64,000 bases of DNA from Aestuariibaculum suncheonense (GCF_014596935.1 NZ_JACVXC010000001.1:678783-742782), one strand, 5' to 3'. Positions 1 to 9,144 are shown, counted from the stretch's first letter. The notes: a model not told the origin generated them from the sequence alone. Translations and numbers: made by a program.

Positions 1-669
1 GTGCCTTTTAAAACCGTTCAGTCTTTAGTAGAAAAATACATTGGAGCAATTAAAGCCGGAAGTAAAAAAGAAAGTTGGAAACCTTTGGAAGATTATTTTC
101 CTAAAGGATTTAACACACATCGTGTTGAAATTCCAATGGAAGCTCCTAAAGCGACCGTAGTCATAAAAATGCAGAAGCCGTTGGCGTATAATCGTGAGCG
201 CATTGTACATCACACTATTCTTGGTCAAATATTAAATATCCGATTCATCGAAAATATTCGAGAGAAAGAAGGAGGCGTATACACCATAGGGGTAAATGCC
301 GGAGATATTAGAGTGCCTTCTCCTCAACTAAGTATGGATATTTCTTTTAACTGTGATCCTGAAAATGCAGAGCATTTAAATAAGCTCGTTAACAAAGAAT
401 TAGAACAAGTAACAAAAGAGGTGAAGCAATCTGATTTAGATAAGGTGGTTTTAAATCTAAAAAAGAATCAACCGCTCTTAAAACGTTCAAACGCCTATTG
501 GATGGAAACCCTGCAAACCTATTATAATTATGGAGAGAACATGATGGCTCCAGAATATTTTGATACTATCTTGGATAAAGTAACTGTAGAAGATATTAAA
601 AAAGCAGCTAGTTATTTCTTCGATAATCCTAATGTTTTAAATATTATTTTTGTTCCTGAAGCGAATTAA
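1..669 (+). CDS. M16 family zinc metallopeptidase, C-terminal part (partial)
   Basis: The gene enters from the left edge, so the apparent GTG at base 1 is an internal codon and the catalytic N-terminal half (HxxEH) lies outside. The 222 residues visible look like the C-terminal half-domain of pitrilysin/PqqL-type peptidases: the REKEGGVYTIGV stretch is the substrate-binding R-x(3)-GGVY motif typical of the inactive M16 half, and the end (SYFFDNPNVLNIIFVPE) is a usual M16 terminus. Such proteins are normally periplasmic in Bacteroidota. The gene ends in a strong convergent hairpin shared with the next, opposing gene. Confidence 0.85.
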   Translation: MPFKTVQSLVEKYIGAIKAGSKKESWKPLEDYFPKGFNTHRVEIPMEAPKATVVIKMQKPLAYNRERIVHHTILGQILNIRFIENIREKEGGVYTIGVNAGDIRVPSPQLSMDISFNCDPENAEHLNKLVNKELEQVTKEVKQSDLDKVVLNLKKNQPLLKRSNAYWMETLQTYYNYGENMMAPEYFDTILDKVTVEDIKKAASYFFDNPNVLNIIFVPEAN

Positions 670-693
670 TTTAATTCAATTTACCGGTAAATT

Positions 694-730
694 AAAAAGG
701 GAATAAGCTTCAAAACTTATTCCCTTTTTA
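694..730. terminator. bidirectional intrinsic terminator
   Basis: A 14-bp stem (AAAAAGGGAATAAG pairing with its complement at 716-729) closes an 8-nt loop and has A/T runs on both sides. It lies between the convergent M16 peptidase and CoxI-like genes and can stop transcription from both. Confidence 0.85.
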
Positions 731-1211
731 ATTTCTCTGTTTTAAAAAGACTCTTGATAATATTTATAAGATATACAATCTGACTTAAAAAAACGATAAA
801 AGCAACTAGATATATGGCATTGGTTATATTATTATTTGCGTCGTATTGCATGATAGAAACGTGTAAACAAACGGAGATGATCCAGATGATAAAAATACCG
901 CCAAATGTTAACGTCACATGAATAATGTTTAAAGATTGTGATAGACATTTTTCTGCTTTATGCATAATCCAGTAGCCGAGTCCCATAAAGGCGAATAACA
1001 AGGAAATAGATAGAAATAAATGAAAGCGACTAAAAATGTAATACGTATCGTAAATACTTAATTGTATCGTGTCGTTTCTACTATATGCCGCATTTAAAAT
1101 GATAATAGGGATGGAAATCCAAAATATCAGATACGGTCTGTCTAATAGTTTGTACAACATGTCAAATAGGTTTTGGTTTAGGTTAGGGAGCAAATGTTTA
1201 TAAACATCCAC
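717..1211 (-). CDS. orphan membrane protein resembling cytochrome oxidase subunit I helices X-XII
   Basis: This 164-residue protein has about four hydrophobic segments. Residues ~55-105 (YDTYYIFSRFHLFLS, then a helix, then IHVTLTFGGIFIIW) follow the order of the C-terminal helices of heme-copper oxidase subunit I (HDTYYVVAHFHYVLS ... KIH). True CoxI is over 500 residues and carries the heme pocket and CuB ligands. Here the HxH pair that binds both hemes reads R-F-H, so one ligand is lost, and no CuB site exists. It therefore cannot be a working oxidase. I infer an orphan membrane protein derived from, or convergent with, CoxI; its role is unknown. The stop overlaps the shared terminator. Confidence 0.6.
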   Translation of the reverse strand: MDVYKHLLPNLNQNLFDMLYKLLDRPYLIFWISIPIIILNAAYSRNDTIQLSIYDTYYIFSRFHLFLSISLLFAFMGLGYWIMHKAEKCLSQSLNIIHVTLTFGGIFIIWIISVCLHVSIMQYDANNNITNAIYLVAFIVFLSQIVYLINIIKSLFKTEKLKRE

Positions 1212-1314
1212 TAATCAAATATATACAAGACGAAAATAATTTCCTATGTAGAATTAAATTATTCGTTAAACGGTAGATGATGATATCATTAAGATAGTAT
1301 TTAGTCAACAACCA

Positions 1315-1926
1315 TTAGTTTTCAATAATGGTTCTGAAGGTAAGATTAACCCTTGGGGTGGTTATTAATTTAGTAGGTGGCAAACGGTGTAGCCAGTGGG
1401 TTTGAGTTTCATCTTTCATAATCAATAGACTACCATGTTCTAAAACGAGTTGTACTTTTTCTTTAGTGTCTTTGTGCTTGAAAGCAAACTTTCGTTCGGC
1501 ACCAAAACTTAATGAGGCTATGGCTCCGTTCTTTTTTAAGTCTTTTTCTCCATCACTGTGCCAGGCCATGCCTTCACTACCATCGTGATATAAGTTAAGT
1601 AAACAAGAATTAAAAGTTTCTCCTGTGTTCTGTTCGATTAATGTTTTTAAATCCAGTAAAGCCTGTGTCCACGGCAAGGCATGTTTAGTAGTGTTGGAAT
1701 AGGTATAAGAAAACGGTTTTTCACCATACCAGGCTACTTTGCGTTTGGTGATTATAAGTTTCCCGAAAATAATGGCTTCATCGTTACGCCAATCAATATT
1801 ATCTAGGAGATTACTCAAATAGAAATCAGCGTCTTTTTTATTCAATAGCTTACCGTAATAATTGACGGTACCATCCTGTGGAAGCCAGTTTTTTGATGGG
1901 TCGATTTCTGGTTCAAAAAGAGTCAT
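1315..1926 (-). CDS. AlkB-like 2-oxoglutarate/Fe(II) dioxygenase (alkylated-base repair)
   Basis: This 203-residue protein carries the ALKBH2/3-type fold signature. The Fe(II) ligands are H123-x-D125 in AWHSDGEKDL and H180 near the end, and the 2-oxoglutarate-binding R-x-N-x(3)-R motif is RVNLTFR (R192, N194, R198). The family oxidatively demethylates 1-methyladenine and 3-methylcytosine in DNA or RNA. The length is normal for bacterial single-domain members. It is the last gene of a tight minus-strand trio with the GNAT gene (3 nt gap) and a secreted protein. No Ada-like regulator is adjacent. Confidence 0.9.
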   Translation of the reverse strand: MTLFEPEIDPSKNWLPQDGTVNYYGKLLNKKDADFYLSNLLDNIDWRNDEAIIFGKLIITKRKVAWYGEKPFSYTYSNTTKHALPWTQALLDLKTLIEQNTGETFNSCLLNLYHDGSEGMAWHSDGEKDLKKNGAIASLSFGAERKFAFKHKDTKEKVQLVLEHGSLLIMKDETQTHWLHRLPPTKLITTPRVNLTFRTIIEN

Positions 1927-1929
1927 GGG

Positions 1930-2433
1930 TTATAATATTTCCTTTTGATAGAGATTGTAAGTTGATATTGGTAATACTTTTTCACCAACTTTGTTAAAAC
2001 CTAAATGTTCGTAATAGCCACAGAGCTTCGGGTTTTTAGAGTCGGCATCGAGCCTTAAATAGTTGCAGCTTTTAGCTTTAGCCTGTTCTTCAATTGATTT
2101 TAAAATGGTTTTACCAATACCTTGACCGTTATATTCGGTTTTAACCATTAGCGAATGTACATACAATGCTGCATCCTTTTGATCGCCCCAATACAGGTGG
2201 TCTTCGTTTAAAATACGTACCATACCAATGGTTGTATTGCTGGTGTTTTTTATAAAGAAATATTCATTGTTTTTAATACCGTCTTGAACCCATTTAATTT
2301 TTTCAGCGGGTGGATTTTTCCAATATTGCCAGTGGTCAATATGCATTTTGGCAATTTTCTCTGCAGCTTCTTTAAATAAGTTCAAAACGGTGTTAAATTC
2401 ATCTCTGTGAATTTGATGAAAGGTTAATGTCAT
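1930..2433 (-). CDS. GNAT-family N-acetyltransferase
   Basis: This is a 167-residue single-domain acetyltransferase. The acetyl-CoA P-loop is visible around residue 100 (VKTEYNGQGIGKTILKSIEEQA, matching Q/RxxGxG/A). It is followed by LRLDADSKNPKLCGYYEHLGF, the typical motif-B helix that places the substrate. The substrate cannot be read from the sequence. It is probably co-transcribed with the upstream secreted protein (6 nt gap) and the downstream AlkB-like gene (3 nt gap). Confidence 0.85.
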   Translation of the reverse strand: MTLTFHQIHRDEFNTVLNLFKEAAEKIAKMHIDHWQYWKNPPAEKIKWVQDGIKNNEYFFIKNTSNTTIGMVRILNEDHLYWGDQKDAALYVHSLMVKTEYNGQGIGKTILKSIEEQAKAKSCNYLRLDADSKNPKLCGYYEHLGFNKVGEKVLPISTYNLYQKEIL

Positions 2434-2439
2434 TTAAGG

Positions 2440-2841
2440 TTATTTTTTCTTGTTGCCTTTGCCTGAATTATTCTTTTGGGAGTTTCCAGGACTGCCTTTA
2501 AATTTTTTTCCTTTGTATTTTACAAGGTGATCGTTGTTATATCTTTGGGGCGAATCGCTGTTTAAGTCTAATTCTATTTTTGCTGCTCTGCCTAAGTCAA
2601 AACTCGCATAAAGTGACGGAAGTTTAGCACTCACTCGCCAATTGTCTCCACTTAAGTAAATATAGGATTGTTTTTGAAGATCGTAATAGAAATTACGGTC
2701 TGGGAAATATATATGTCTGGTTTTAGCATTGTATCCGTGTGCCGGTGCCCATTTTGGTGGCTGACTATAGCCCTCAAATGAGAAAGCTAGTGTAAAGGTT
2801 AAAAAAATAAGGAGAGCAAAAAATCCGTGTTTTGTTTTCAT
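2440..2841 (-). CDS. small secreted basic-tailed protein of unknown function
   Basis: These 133 residues begin with a Sec signal peptide (residues 1-26, cleavage probably after GYS). The mature part contains PPKWAPAHGY, HIYFPDRNFYYD and a YIYLSGDNW segment, and ends in a Lys/Asn/Gly-rich basic tail (from about residue 107). I recognise this as a recurrent Bacteroidota secreted family but know no function. It is the first gene of the apparent operon with GNAT and AlkB-like genes. Confidence 0.65.
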   Translation of the reverse strand: MKTKHGFFALLIFLTFTLAFSFEGYSQPPKWAPAHGYNAKTRHIYFPDRNFYYDLQKQSYIYLSGDNWRVSAKLPSLYASFDLGRAAKIELDLNSDSPQRYNNDHLVKYKGKKFKGSPGNSQKNNSGKGNKKK

Positions 2842-3175
2842 TGTCTGTTAATTTTATGGGTTTAAACTGTCTTTTGTGGTTACAACATTTTAAAAGTTGT
2901 AGTACCTGAACATCTAAGTTTGGGGCTTTAAATGGAGAAACTAAGATAATCAATTTACAAAAGATTTTAAGAAGGTCTTGTGAAAATGTATTTCTTGAAT
3001 TCTCTTAGCAATGTATGTATGAAATGTGAATTCAGGTTGAATACATAATTAAAATGCCGTGTTTAAGTCTTTTTAGTTTTTTTATGAACATATTCCATAA
3101 CGAAGCACATGACAATAATACCTAGGGCAATAGAAACTCCAACAACATTGTCATGATACTGCTGACTAATTAAAA
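2842..3175. other. intergenic region with a possible remnant membrane peptide
   Basis: This stretch should hold the promoter of the minus-strand trio. The only coding-like signal is a minus-strand frame open from 3209 to the stop at 3063, overlapping the end of the DUF2200 gene. It encodes a hydrophobic helix (SIALGIIVMCFVMEYV) and a lysine-rich tail but has no ATG, GTG or TTG in a sensible place. It may be the end of a decayed gene. I see no RNA gene. Confidence 0.3.
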
Positions 3176-3526
3176 TCAGGTTCTCAGGATTTTTTCCATA
3201 GCTTTCCCTTTAGCGAGTTCATCCACAAGTTTATCCAGATAACGTATTTTTTGCATCAAAGGGTCTTCAATATTTTCTACACGATACCCGCAAATAACCC
3301 CTGTTATTTTTGTAACATTGGGGTTCAGTTGAGGTACTTTATTAAAGAAGGTTTCAAAATCGGTTTTATTATCTAAAATTTGCTGTAATTCAGATTCATT
3401 GTACCCGGTTAACCAGAAAATAATGGTATCCAGTTCGTTTTTTGAACGTCCTTTCTTTTCTAATTTGTTGATGTAGTGCGGATAAACACTCGCAAACGAC
3501 ATGGTAAATATTTTGTGCTTGCTCAT
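3176..3526 (-). CDS. DUF2200 domain protein
   Basis: These 116 residues match my memory of DUF2200 along their whole length. They open with [23 protein letters not shown], have a central WLTGYNE, and end with [28 protein letters not shown]. Members are small cytosolic proteins found singly in many bacteria, with no established biochemical role. It lies 11 nt downstream of the MuiA-like gene and may be co-transcribed with it. Confidence 0.85.
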   Translation of the reverse strand: MSKHKIFTMSFASVYPHYINKLEKKGRSKNELDTIIFWLTGYNESELQQILDNKTDFETFFNKVPQLNPNVTKITGVICGYRVENIEDPLMQKIRYLDKLVDELAKGKAMEKILRT

Positions 3527-3537
3527 TTTTTGGTTAA

Positions 3538-5418
3538 TTATTCTACAACTAAATTTCTGTTTTTTGGGTATTTTACGGTATAGTGTAAATCGAATTCCTT
3601 CTTCTCGTTTGGAGAAATGTCAAATTCCCATTTTAGTTCGCCTGTGTCGGTATCTAGCTTAGCTTTAGACGATTCTATAATATCTACTTTAATCTCGTCT
3701 AGTTTAGACACAGGAACTTGATCTAAAACAACCATGTTGATAGCTTTAGATTTGTTGTTTTTTACGGAAATGCTCCAGGCTCTGGATTCTTCTTTTTTGG
3801 TGCCTACAAATTTCTTAGAGGTATAATCGGTTATTTTTTCTCGATTAACACTTACGTTTTTATCTCTACCTAATGAAATTTCCAAAGTGTCACTAGCGAA
3901 TCGAGTATCAAGAATGGTTTTACCGACAAAGGTGTTTTCAAAGAAAATATTTGCTTCACCTTCCAGTAAGCTATATTGTTCCCAGTTATTTATGTTAGCC
4001 ACTAAGTAAGCTTCTTTTTCAATTTTGGGAATAGCATAATATTGATAGTCTGCCGGTAATTTATAGTTGACCATATCTACAGCGTAGCTTTTATTATCTG
4101 AGTTGATGGTGTATGGTATATCGACTTCAAATTCTATGGTGGTTTGATTTTCTGTTTTTTGCATAGGGATGGCTTTGCTTTCTATATTTTCAGCTTTAGC
4201 TATTTGAATGCCTGAGACTTTCCCCTCTAATTTTGCTCCAACCGAATGAGATTTTTTTTGTCTTCCATAGCCAACTACTACGACTTCTTCCAACTTCTCT
4301 TGGCTTTCAATAAGCCTGACGTTTAGTGTAGACCCTTGAACAGGAAGTGTTTTTGTTTCATAACCAATATAAGAGAATTTTATAAGACTTGAATTATCAG
4401 GAACCGTTAAGGAATAAAAGCCGTCAAAATCTGTTGTTGTGCCTATGGATGTTCCATCAATCATTACATTAGCTCCAGGCAAAGGTGAGTTGTCGCTATT
4501 GCTTATAACGGTACCTGAAATTTCATTGACAGATTTATTATATCTTGGAGGAGACATATTATAATCCAGATAATAGGTTCTTAATTCAGGAGCGATACCA
4601 GATAGATTAGGGTTTGCAGACGAAAATTTTAGTTTTACATTTTTCCAGTCAATTTTCGTGTCTTGTTTAACATTAGCTTTATAAACAAGTTGAATTGGTT
4701 CGTCTATATCTTTCGCTCTAATATCGTAAGAAGGAAACCATCCGGCATTGTTAACAACATAGGTAAGTGTTAGGTTGGCCTTTGTTGCTTGTTTTGCTTC
4801 AATTTTTACAATAATTTCACCGTTAGCAAACTCCTTTTTGCTTGTTATGGTTTTTAACTGGTCTTCGAGGTCGCGTTGTTCTCTAATTAAATGGCTTAAG
4901 CCTTTCTTTATTTCCAGTTCTTTAAGTTTTAAACTGGTTAATTTGTTACTATAAAAGTCTGACGTGGTTTTTAAGTCGTTCACATTTAGTGTTCGGTCTT
5001 TGCCTCCTATTTGTCGGTTTTCATTTAAAAATGCGATTTCTTCATTGATGATTGTAATTTGAGTTTTTTCTACATCAATCTTTTCTTCTATAGTTTCCAG
5101 AGCTTGTTCTAAGTCAGTGAGTTCTTTAGATTTTTCTAATTTATCCACAAAGTTTTGTTGATGATTTACACCAAGGACGGTGACATCGCCCAAGGCTTTT
5201 ACTTGAACACTTTTATTTTGAATGAAGGGCGATAGATTAGTGAATTTTAAAATTGATACGCCCGATTTTAAAGCCACTTCTTTTTTTCGTGTTATCTGTG
5301 CACCTTCTATAAAAACGGTAACATCATTTATTTCGGTATTTACAGGAATTTCATTTGATTCCTGAGCAAAGTTGTAATTACAGATAAGAAGGAATAGTAG
5401 CAGACAATATTTATTCAT
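3538..5418 (-). CDS. MuiA-family DUF4140/DUF4139 protein with inserted CarboxypepD-like domain
   Basis: This 626-residue secreted protein has a signal peptide (1-18), an N-terminal DUF4140 domain with [13 protein letters not shown], a coiled coil (~90-190) and a DUF4139 domain (~210 to the end), the layout of the mucoidy-inhibitor MuiA family. In its middle (~295-370) sits a carboxypeptidase-regulatory-like beta-sandwich ([20 protein letters not shown] ... TDFDGFYSL). It is followed by EEVVVVGYG, the sequence that normally joins this domain to the plug of SusC/TonB receptors. No barrel follows, so it is not a receptor. I infer a periplasmic or surface envelope protein. The insert suggests domain shuffling from a SusC-like gene. 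Confidence 0.8.
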   Translation of the reverse strand: MNKYCLLLFLLICNYNFAQESNEIPVNTEINDVTVFIEGAQITRKKEVALKSGVSILKFTNLSPFIQNKSVQVKALGDVTVLGVNHQQNFVDKLEKSKELTDLEQALETIEEKIDVEKTQITIINEEIAFLNENRQIGGKDRTLNVNDLKTTSDFYSNKLTSLKLKELEIKKGLSHLIREQRDLEDQLKTITSKKEFANGEIIVKIEAKQATKANLTLTYVVNNAGWFPSYDIRAKDIDEPIQLVYKANVKQDTKIDWKNVKLKFSSANPNLSGIAPELRTYYLDYNMSPPRYNKSVNEISGTVISNSDNSPLPGANVMIDGTSIGTTTDFDGFYSLTVPDNSSLIKFSYIGYETKTLPVQGSTLNVRLIESQEKLEEVVVVGYGRQKKSHSVGAKLEGKVSGIQIAKAENIESKAIPMQKTENQTTIEFEVDIPYTINSDNKSYAVDMVNYKLPADYQYYAIPKIEKEAYLVANINNWEQYSLLEGEANIFFENTFVGKTILDTRFASDTLEISLGRDKNVSVNREKITDYTSKKFVGTKKEESRAWSISVKNNKSKAINMVVLDQVPVSKLDEIKVDIIESSKAKLDTDTGELKWEFDISPNEKKEFDLHYTVKYPKNRNLVVE

Positions 5419-5519
5419 GTTAGAATTTTTTATAGGTTTAGTAGGCTTCGAAAAATTTTATCTTTTAAAGATAGTAAAACTTTACTTACGATTTGAGGTA
5501 AGGGTAAAAGCTTGTTGTT

Positions 5520-6161
5520 TTATTTCTTGTTAGAAGTGTATTTATCGTGGAGGCCAATACCATTAAGAATATTATCAGAACATTTTTCAATACGCGATAG
5601 TCGGGTGGCCGATTGTTTAGCCGCAGAAAAATACAGGATGTAGCCACGTTGTCTTCCCGGTGTTAATTCTTCAAAAGCCGATTTTAATACCGGGTCTTCT
5701 TCAAACTTTTGTTCCAGCTCTTCAGGTAGTGGTTCTAGTCGTTTCTTAGTAGGAATGCTTAAACCTTGTTTTTCAATTTCAATGGCTTCAAATATGCAGG
5801 CTTTAATATCAGAAATCAAGGGGTTTATTTGTTCTGTACTGGTGAATTTTAACTGACGCACGGCTTGTGAGTTTTCTCCGGGAGCCACTAAAAGTCCTTT
5901 GTCATTACTAAGCAATACGCCTTTAAAAAAGTTTAGTGAGCAATAGTTTTTAAAAGCACTAAGCATAAGTACATTGCTATTGTTGTAGGTGTAGCAGGGC
6001 ACGCCCCATTTGCAGGTTTCGGTTAAACCGCATTCCAGAATGATGGTGCGTAACATGTGTAGTTCTTCGTCCCAGTTATGTACTTTACAATCGGGAGTTC
6101 CGCCAAGAGCACATCGGCCGCAGCCATCAGTAAAAAAGGTTTCTACATCGGTAGTCATCAT
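5520..6161 (-). CDS. YdeI/OmdA-family protein with DUF1801-like N-terminus
   Basis: This 213-residue cytosolic protein has two parts. Residues ~25-135 look like a DUF1801/iron-responsive-like fold (CKWGVPCYTYNNSNVLMLSAFKNYCSLNFFKG). The C-terminal third (ALEELTPGRQRGYILYF, SAAKQSATRLSRIEKC) is the signature of the YdeI/OmpD-associated (bacteriocin-protection) family. The N-terminus is cysteine-rich (CGRCALGGTPDC), which could bind a metal; that is inference. It appears monocistronic. Confidence 0.75.
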   Translation of the reverse strand: MMTTDVETFFTDGCGRCALGGTPDCKVHNWDEELHMLRTIILECGLTETCKWGVPCYTYNNSNVLMLSAFKNYCSLNFFKGVLLSNDKGLLVAPGENSQAVRQLKFTSTEQINPLISDIKACIFEAIEIEKQGLSIPTKKRLEPLPEELEQKFEEDPVLKSAFEELTPGRQRGYILYFSAAKQSATRLSRIEKCSDNILNGIGLHDKYTSNKK

Positions 6162-6254
6162 GATTTACAGCGATTAATAGGCTAATATACTAAACTTTAT
6201 GTCAAACAAAAACGCCTTGTAAGAGGACGTTTAAGTTAATGTAATCGTATGTTG

Positions 6255-6875
6255 TTATTCAACGTTTAATTTTAAAGTATCATGATGAAAGGATTTGATG
6301 CCAATCAATCCATGTTTGGTTTCTCCGGGTTTGATTACGGTTCCGTTAAGGTCGTAATTCTGTAATTCGGTTTTAAACTTTTTATTAGCAGAACTGGCCT
6401 GAATTACGTTTCCTGCTGCAATGCCAGGACCTAGAACCAAACCAATAGGGGTGGAGCTGGTTTGTTCTTCAACGCCATAAGAGTTAGTCGTAGAGGTGTA
6501 AAAATTAACCGGAGTAAGTAACAAATACAGTAAATATAATGCCGATTGTTGTTTTAAGGTTTTAAACGTTTGCTCAGTTTCTAATACCTGAACCGCTTCA
6601 CCATTGGTGTATTTAAAAGTAACGTTGTCTCCAAAGATAATGTCTTTATCAGAATGGTTGGTGATTTTAAAAGCGACTACTTTAACACCTTTTTTAATCT
6701 CTTTTTTTGAATATTTTCTTTCAAGCAAACTGTATCGGTATTCCAGTTGAATACCCTTTGTTTCAGTTTTAGAAACATAGTTTACCGATGTTGGATTAAT
6801 GGTTTGGTAGCGTGATGCACAATTGGTTAAGGATAATCCGAAAAATAAGAATAAGGTAATTTTAATGAATTTCAT
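6255..6875 (-). CDS. putative lipoprotein, unknown function
   Basis: These 206 residues start with a lipoprotein signal (lipobox LTNC, lipidated Cys19). The mature part is beta-rich (YRYSLLERKYSKKEIKKGVKVVAFKITNHSDKDIIFGDNVTFKY), which suggests an Ig-like fold. It also has a hydrophobic patch around LYLLYLLLTPVNFY and a Gly/Ala stretch. I recognise no domain. The next gene upstream is also a lipoprotein, but a strong terminator at 6893-6932 separates them, so they are probably separate transcripts. Confidence 0.6.
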   Translation of the reverse strand: MKFIKITLFLFFGLSLTNCASRYQTINPTSVNYVSKTETKGIQLEYRYSLLERKYSKKEIKKGVKVVAFKITNHSDKDIIFGDNVTFKYTNGEAVQVLETEQTFKTLKQQSALYLLYLLLTPVNFYTSTTNSYGVEEQTSSTPIGLVLGPGIAAGNVIQASSANKKFKTELQNYDLNGTVIKPGETKHGLIGIKSFHHDTLKLNVE

Positions 6876-6892
6876 GGTTGTATTGTACGCGA

Positions 6893-6932
6893 AATAAAAA
6901 AAGCATAAGCTCTTAATTTAAGAGCTTATGCT
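6893..6932 (-). terminator. intrinsic terminator after the PEGA-like lipoprotein gene
   Basis: A perfect 15-bp stem (AGCATAAGCTCTTAA and its complement, one-base loop) is followed on the minus strand by a T-rich run. It ends the transcript of the gene at 6949-7449. Confidence 0.85.
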
Positions 6933-6948
6933 AGTAATCGGGTTTTTG

Positions 6949-7449
6949 TTATTCTGTAAGTTGTGCTAAGTGTGCTTTCCAGTTGTCTGGAATGTCGTTT
7001 ATGCTATAAACTTTTAATTCTTCATTTGTACTGGCAGTGCTAACAGGTGCAAGAGTTTCGTTCAAATACTCGGTATCCAGTTTATACATGGCGCCGGTAG
7101 CAGGATCTACAATAAGCAAACCAATTAAACCACCAATAAGAATGTTACCAAAGTACCAGCCGTCCAGTTTAAATTCTACCGGAACCATTTTAGCGTCGTA
7201 GCCTTCTTTTTCAAACTTCACCATATAGCGCGCTTTACTGAAAAACCCATTACCGGCTTTTAGTTTTAAGTTGGCCGGTGTAGCACCTTTGTAAATTTCC
7301 ACACCTTTTTTGTTGGTAATGGTAATTGACGCTTCCGAAGGGGTACTGTTAATAGAGATCGGATAATTCGATTTGCTTACGATACTTGCGCAGCTTGTGG
7401 TCAGGATCAGGGTTCCTGCCATCAAAATTGAGGTTATTTTATGTGTCAT
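6949..7449 (-). CDS. lipoprotein with PEGA-like domain
   Basis: The 166-residue product has a lipoprotein signal ending TTSC (Cys20). It is followed by a PEGA-like beta-sandwich (NSTPSEASITITNKKGVEIYKGATPANLKLKAG ... YMVKFEKEGYDAK). A hydrophobic Gly-rich segment (GNILIGGLIGLLIVDPATGAMYKL) comes next and is common to a Bacteroidota family of small envelope lipoproteins. The PEGA fold is generally linked to surface layers or cell-wall binding. The function here is unknown. Confidence 0.7.
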   Translation of the reverse strand: MTHKITSILMAGTLILTTSCASIVSKSNYPISINSTPSEASITITNKKGVEIYKGATPANLKLKAGNGFFSKARYMVKFEKEGYDAKMVPVEFKLDGWYFGNILIGGLIGLLIVDPATGAMYKLDTEYLNETLAPVSTASTNEELKVYSINDIPDNWKAHLAQLTE

Positions 7450-7579
7450 AAATGAAATGTTAGTTGGTGTCTACTCCTGTTTAAGGTCTGTTTTCGACAA
7501 GTTACGACCATGTGAAGTTAGGATGAGGTTTATAGATTAATATAGTGTATAGAAATGATATAATCAATAGTTTTATTTG

Positions 7580-8134
7580 CTATAATGGAATAGCAACCCC
7601 TACTGCTAAAGCTCCTGAGAATTGTTCTTCTTCAGGGTGATAATAATAGGTAAATGCCACATCAACATTATGCTCTCTTCCCAGCTCTAAACCCAGAGAA
7701 AACGGAATGTGATATGCCAGTCCGGTACGATCAATATTGGTGTATGGGGTATAGGTTCTAAAGGCTCCAATCGATGCTCCGATACCTAGTTCAAAGTACG
7801 GGGCAATCCATGGAATAGGAAAGGTTACCCGGCCTTTTCCTCCAAAAAGAAAAGCTTTCGATGAAGATGTATACTCACTTTTATTTCCATTTGATGCTCT
7901 GCCTTGTTTGCTTGTTAATATTAAACCAGCGTACGGACGAACATCAAACCATTTTGAGGCTTCAAGAATGTATTCCGCCTGTGCATAAAATCCGGTGTTG
8001 AATATGTCCACATCATCGTAAGGGGCGCTCAGGCCATAACCAATATTAGCCTCAATAGCCGTAGGTTTAAAAAACTGTGCGTAACCCTTCAGTAGGGTTA
8101 TTAAAGAAAAGACAATGAATAAGTTTAGTTTCAT
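7580..8134 (-). CDS. outer-membrane beta-barrel protein (OmpA-like/porin-family fold)
   Basis: An upstream in-frame ATG at 8155 exists, but starting at 8134 gives a clean signal peptide (MKLNLFIVFSLITLLKGYAQ), so I prefer the shorter form. The mature ~165 residues alternate hydrophobic and aromatic residues in strands (GFYAQAEYIL, RPYAGLIL, ELGIGASIGAF, GLELGREHNVDVAFTYYY) and end on a hydrophobic strand. This fits an eight-stranded outer-membrane barrel. No enzymatic motif is visible. Confidence 0.7.
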   Translation of the reverse strand: MKLNLFIVFSLITLLKGYAQFFKPTAIEANIGYGLSAPYDDVDIFNTGFYAQAEYILEASKWFDVRPYAGLILTSKQGRASNGNKSEYTSSSKAFLFGGKGRVTFPIPWIAPYFELGIGASIGAFRTYTPYTNIDRTGLAYHIPFSLGLELGREHNVDVAFTYYYHPEEEQFSGALAVGVAIPL

Positions 8135-8517
8135 ATAAATGGTTTTAAACGCCATAACCGTTTTTAACGAGCGCTAATATAGATATTATTCTTACAGTAA
8201 AATGTGCGGTTTTCCGTAAATTTAAAAACTTCTTTAACTAACGGTTTAGTCTCTTTCTGATTTTGGTTGTTTGAAGGGGGCCGAAAGGAACTTATCAACA
8301 TTCGCATTAAAGTAGTCAAGGATTAGCTATCCGGATGTGATGGAGCTCAGTGGACTTGATATATATTTGGAATGGGTTAAGCGGTGGTTTATAAAACCGA
8401 GTATTAGCATCAGGCGTAATAGTTGGCTGAAGTATGTTGTAATATGTTGATAATTTGTTGTTTTCGATGTGAAAAAAAGTCTGGTGTTGCATGGGTGCTT
8501 TGTGAATGTTTATCATT
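8135..8517. other. intergenic region without convincing gene
   Basis: A 66-codon minus-strand open frame (8316-8516) exists here, but it has no signal, domain or codon bias that convinces me. I see no RNA structure. The region probably holds the promoter of the barrel gene and the 3' flank of the next gene. Confidence 0.4.
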
Positions 8518-9144
8518 TTACTGATGAATAGCGCTATGTAGCAAACTATCTATAGCCTTTTGCTGTGTGCGTTCGTAAGCATTAGGTGCGTTATTTTTCA
8601 AGAGGAATAAATAAGGAATAGAATCACCTTGATGAAACCAATTGCCCTGATGTTGATAACTCCCCATCCAGCTTTCAGGAGGTAAGATACGTATGTCGTT
8701 TCTATGACAGAGTGACGGATCGAGATGCACAATGTTGTTATTAATGTGTAGTGTTTTATCAAAAAGGCCATGGTTATGGAAATGGTGCATAGACGTTTCC
8801 TTGGCATCATAGAATACAACAATATAATCATTATCTGTGGATATGTTAATATCTGTAGTAGCATTCATGTATTTAAAACCAATATAACCACCAGCAAATA
8901 GTAATAATTCTATTGCAAAGATGATATAGTAAGGTGTACTTTTTATAACAAACCGATCTAAAACATATAGGCCTATAATAAAACCCGTAACAGGCACTGC
9001 TATAATCGGGTAAAGAATCATCGGACTTTCATGAGTTAATCCTATGTAAATGGATTGTATGGCAATTACAATGCTTGTTATTGTAATAATGGTAAGTGGC
9101 GTCACCGGATAAACCCAGGATTTAAGTGTTTTTAAAGTCTTCAT
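8518..9144 (-). CDS. membrane protein of unknown function
   Basis: These 208 residues have three transmembrane segments in the N-terminal half (~15-35, ~42-62, ~72-92). A polar C-terminal domain rich in His and Asn follows (TSMHHFHNHGLFDKTLHINNNIVHLDPSLCHRND). The His-rich loop could bind a metal, but that is speculation from composition only. I recognise no family. It is the last minus-strand gene before the carbohydrate cluster and is separated from it by a strong terminator. Confidence 0.6.
   Translation of the reverse strand: MKTLKTLKSWVYPVTPLTIITITSIVIAIQSIYIGLTHESPMILYPIIAVPVTGFIIGLYVLDRFVIKSTPYYIIFAIELLLFAGGYIGFKYMNATTDINISTDNDYIVVFYDAKETSMHHFHNHGLFDKTLHINNNIVHLDPSLCHRNDIRILPPESWMGSYQHQGNWFHQGDSIPYLFLLKNNAPNAYERTQQKAIDSLLHSAIHQ

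Noticed and set aside
3538-5418. TonB-dependent receptor (because of VVVGYG and CarboxypepD)
   Set aside because: No plug or barrel follows and DUF4139 surrounds the insert.
8316-8516. 66-codon minus-strand ORF
   Set aside because: No recognisable domain, signal peptide or coding-like composition; likely chance in a gap.
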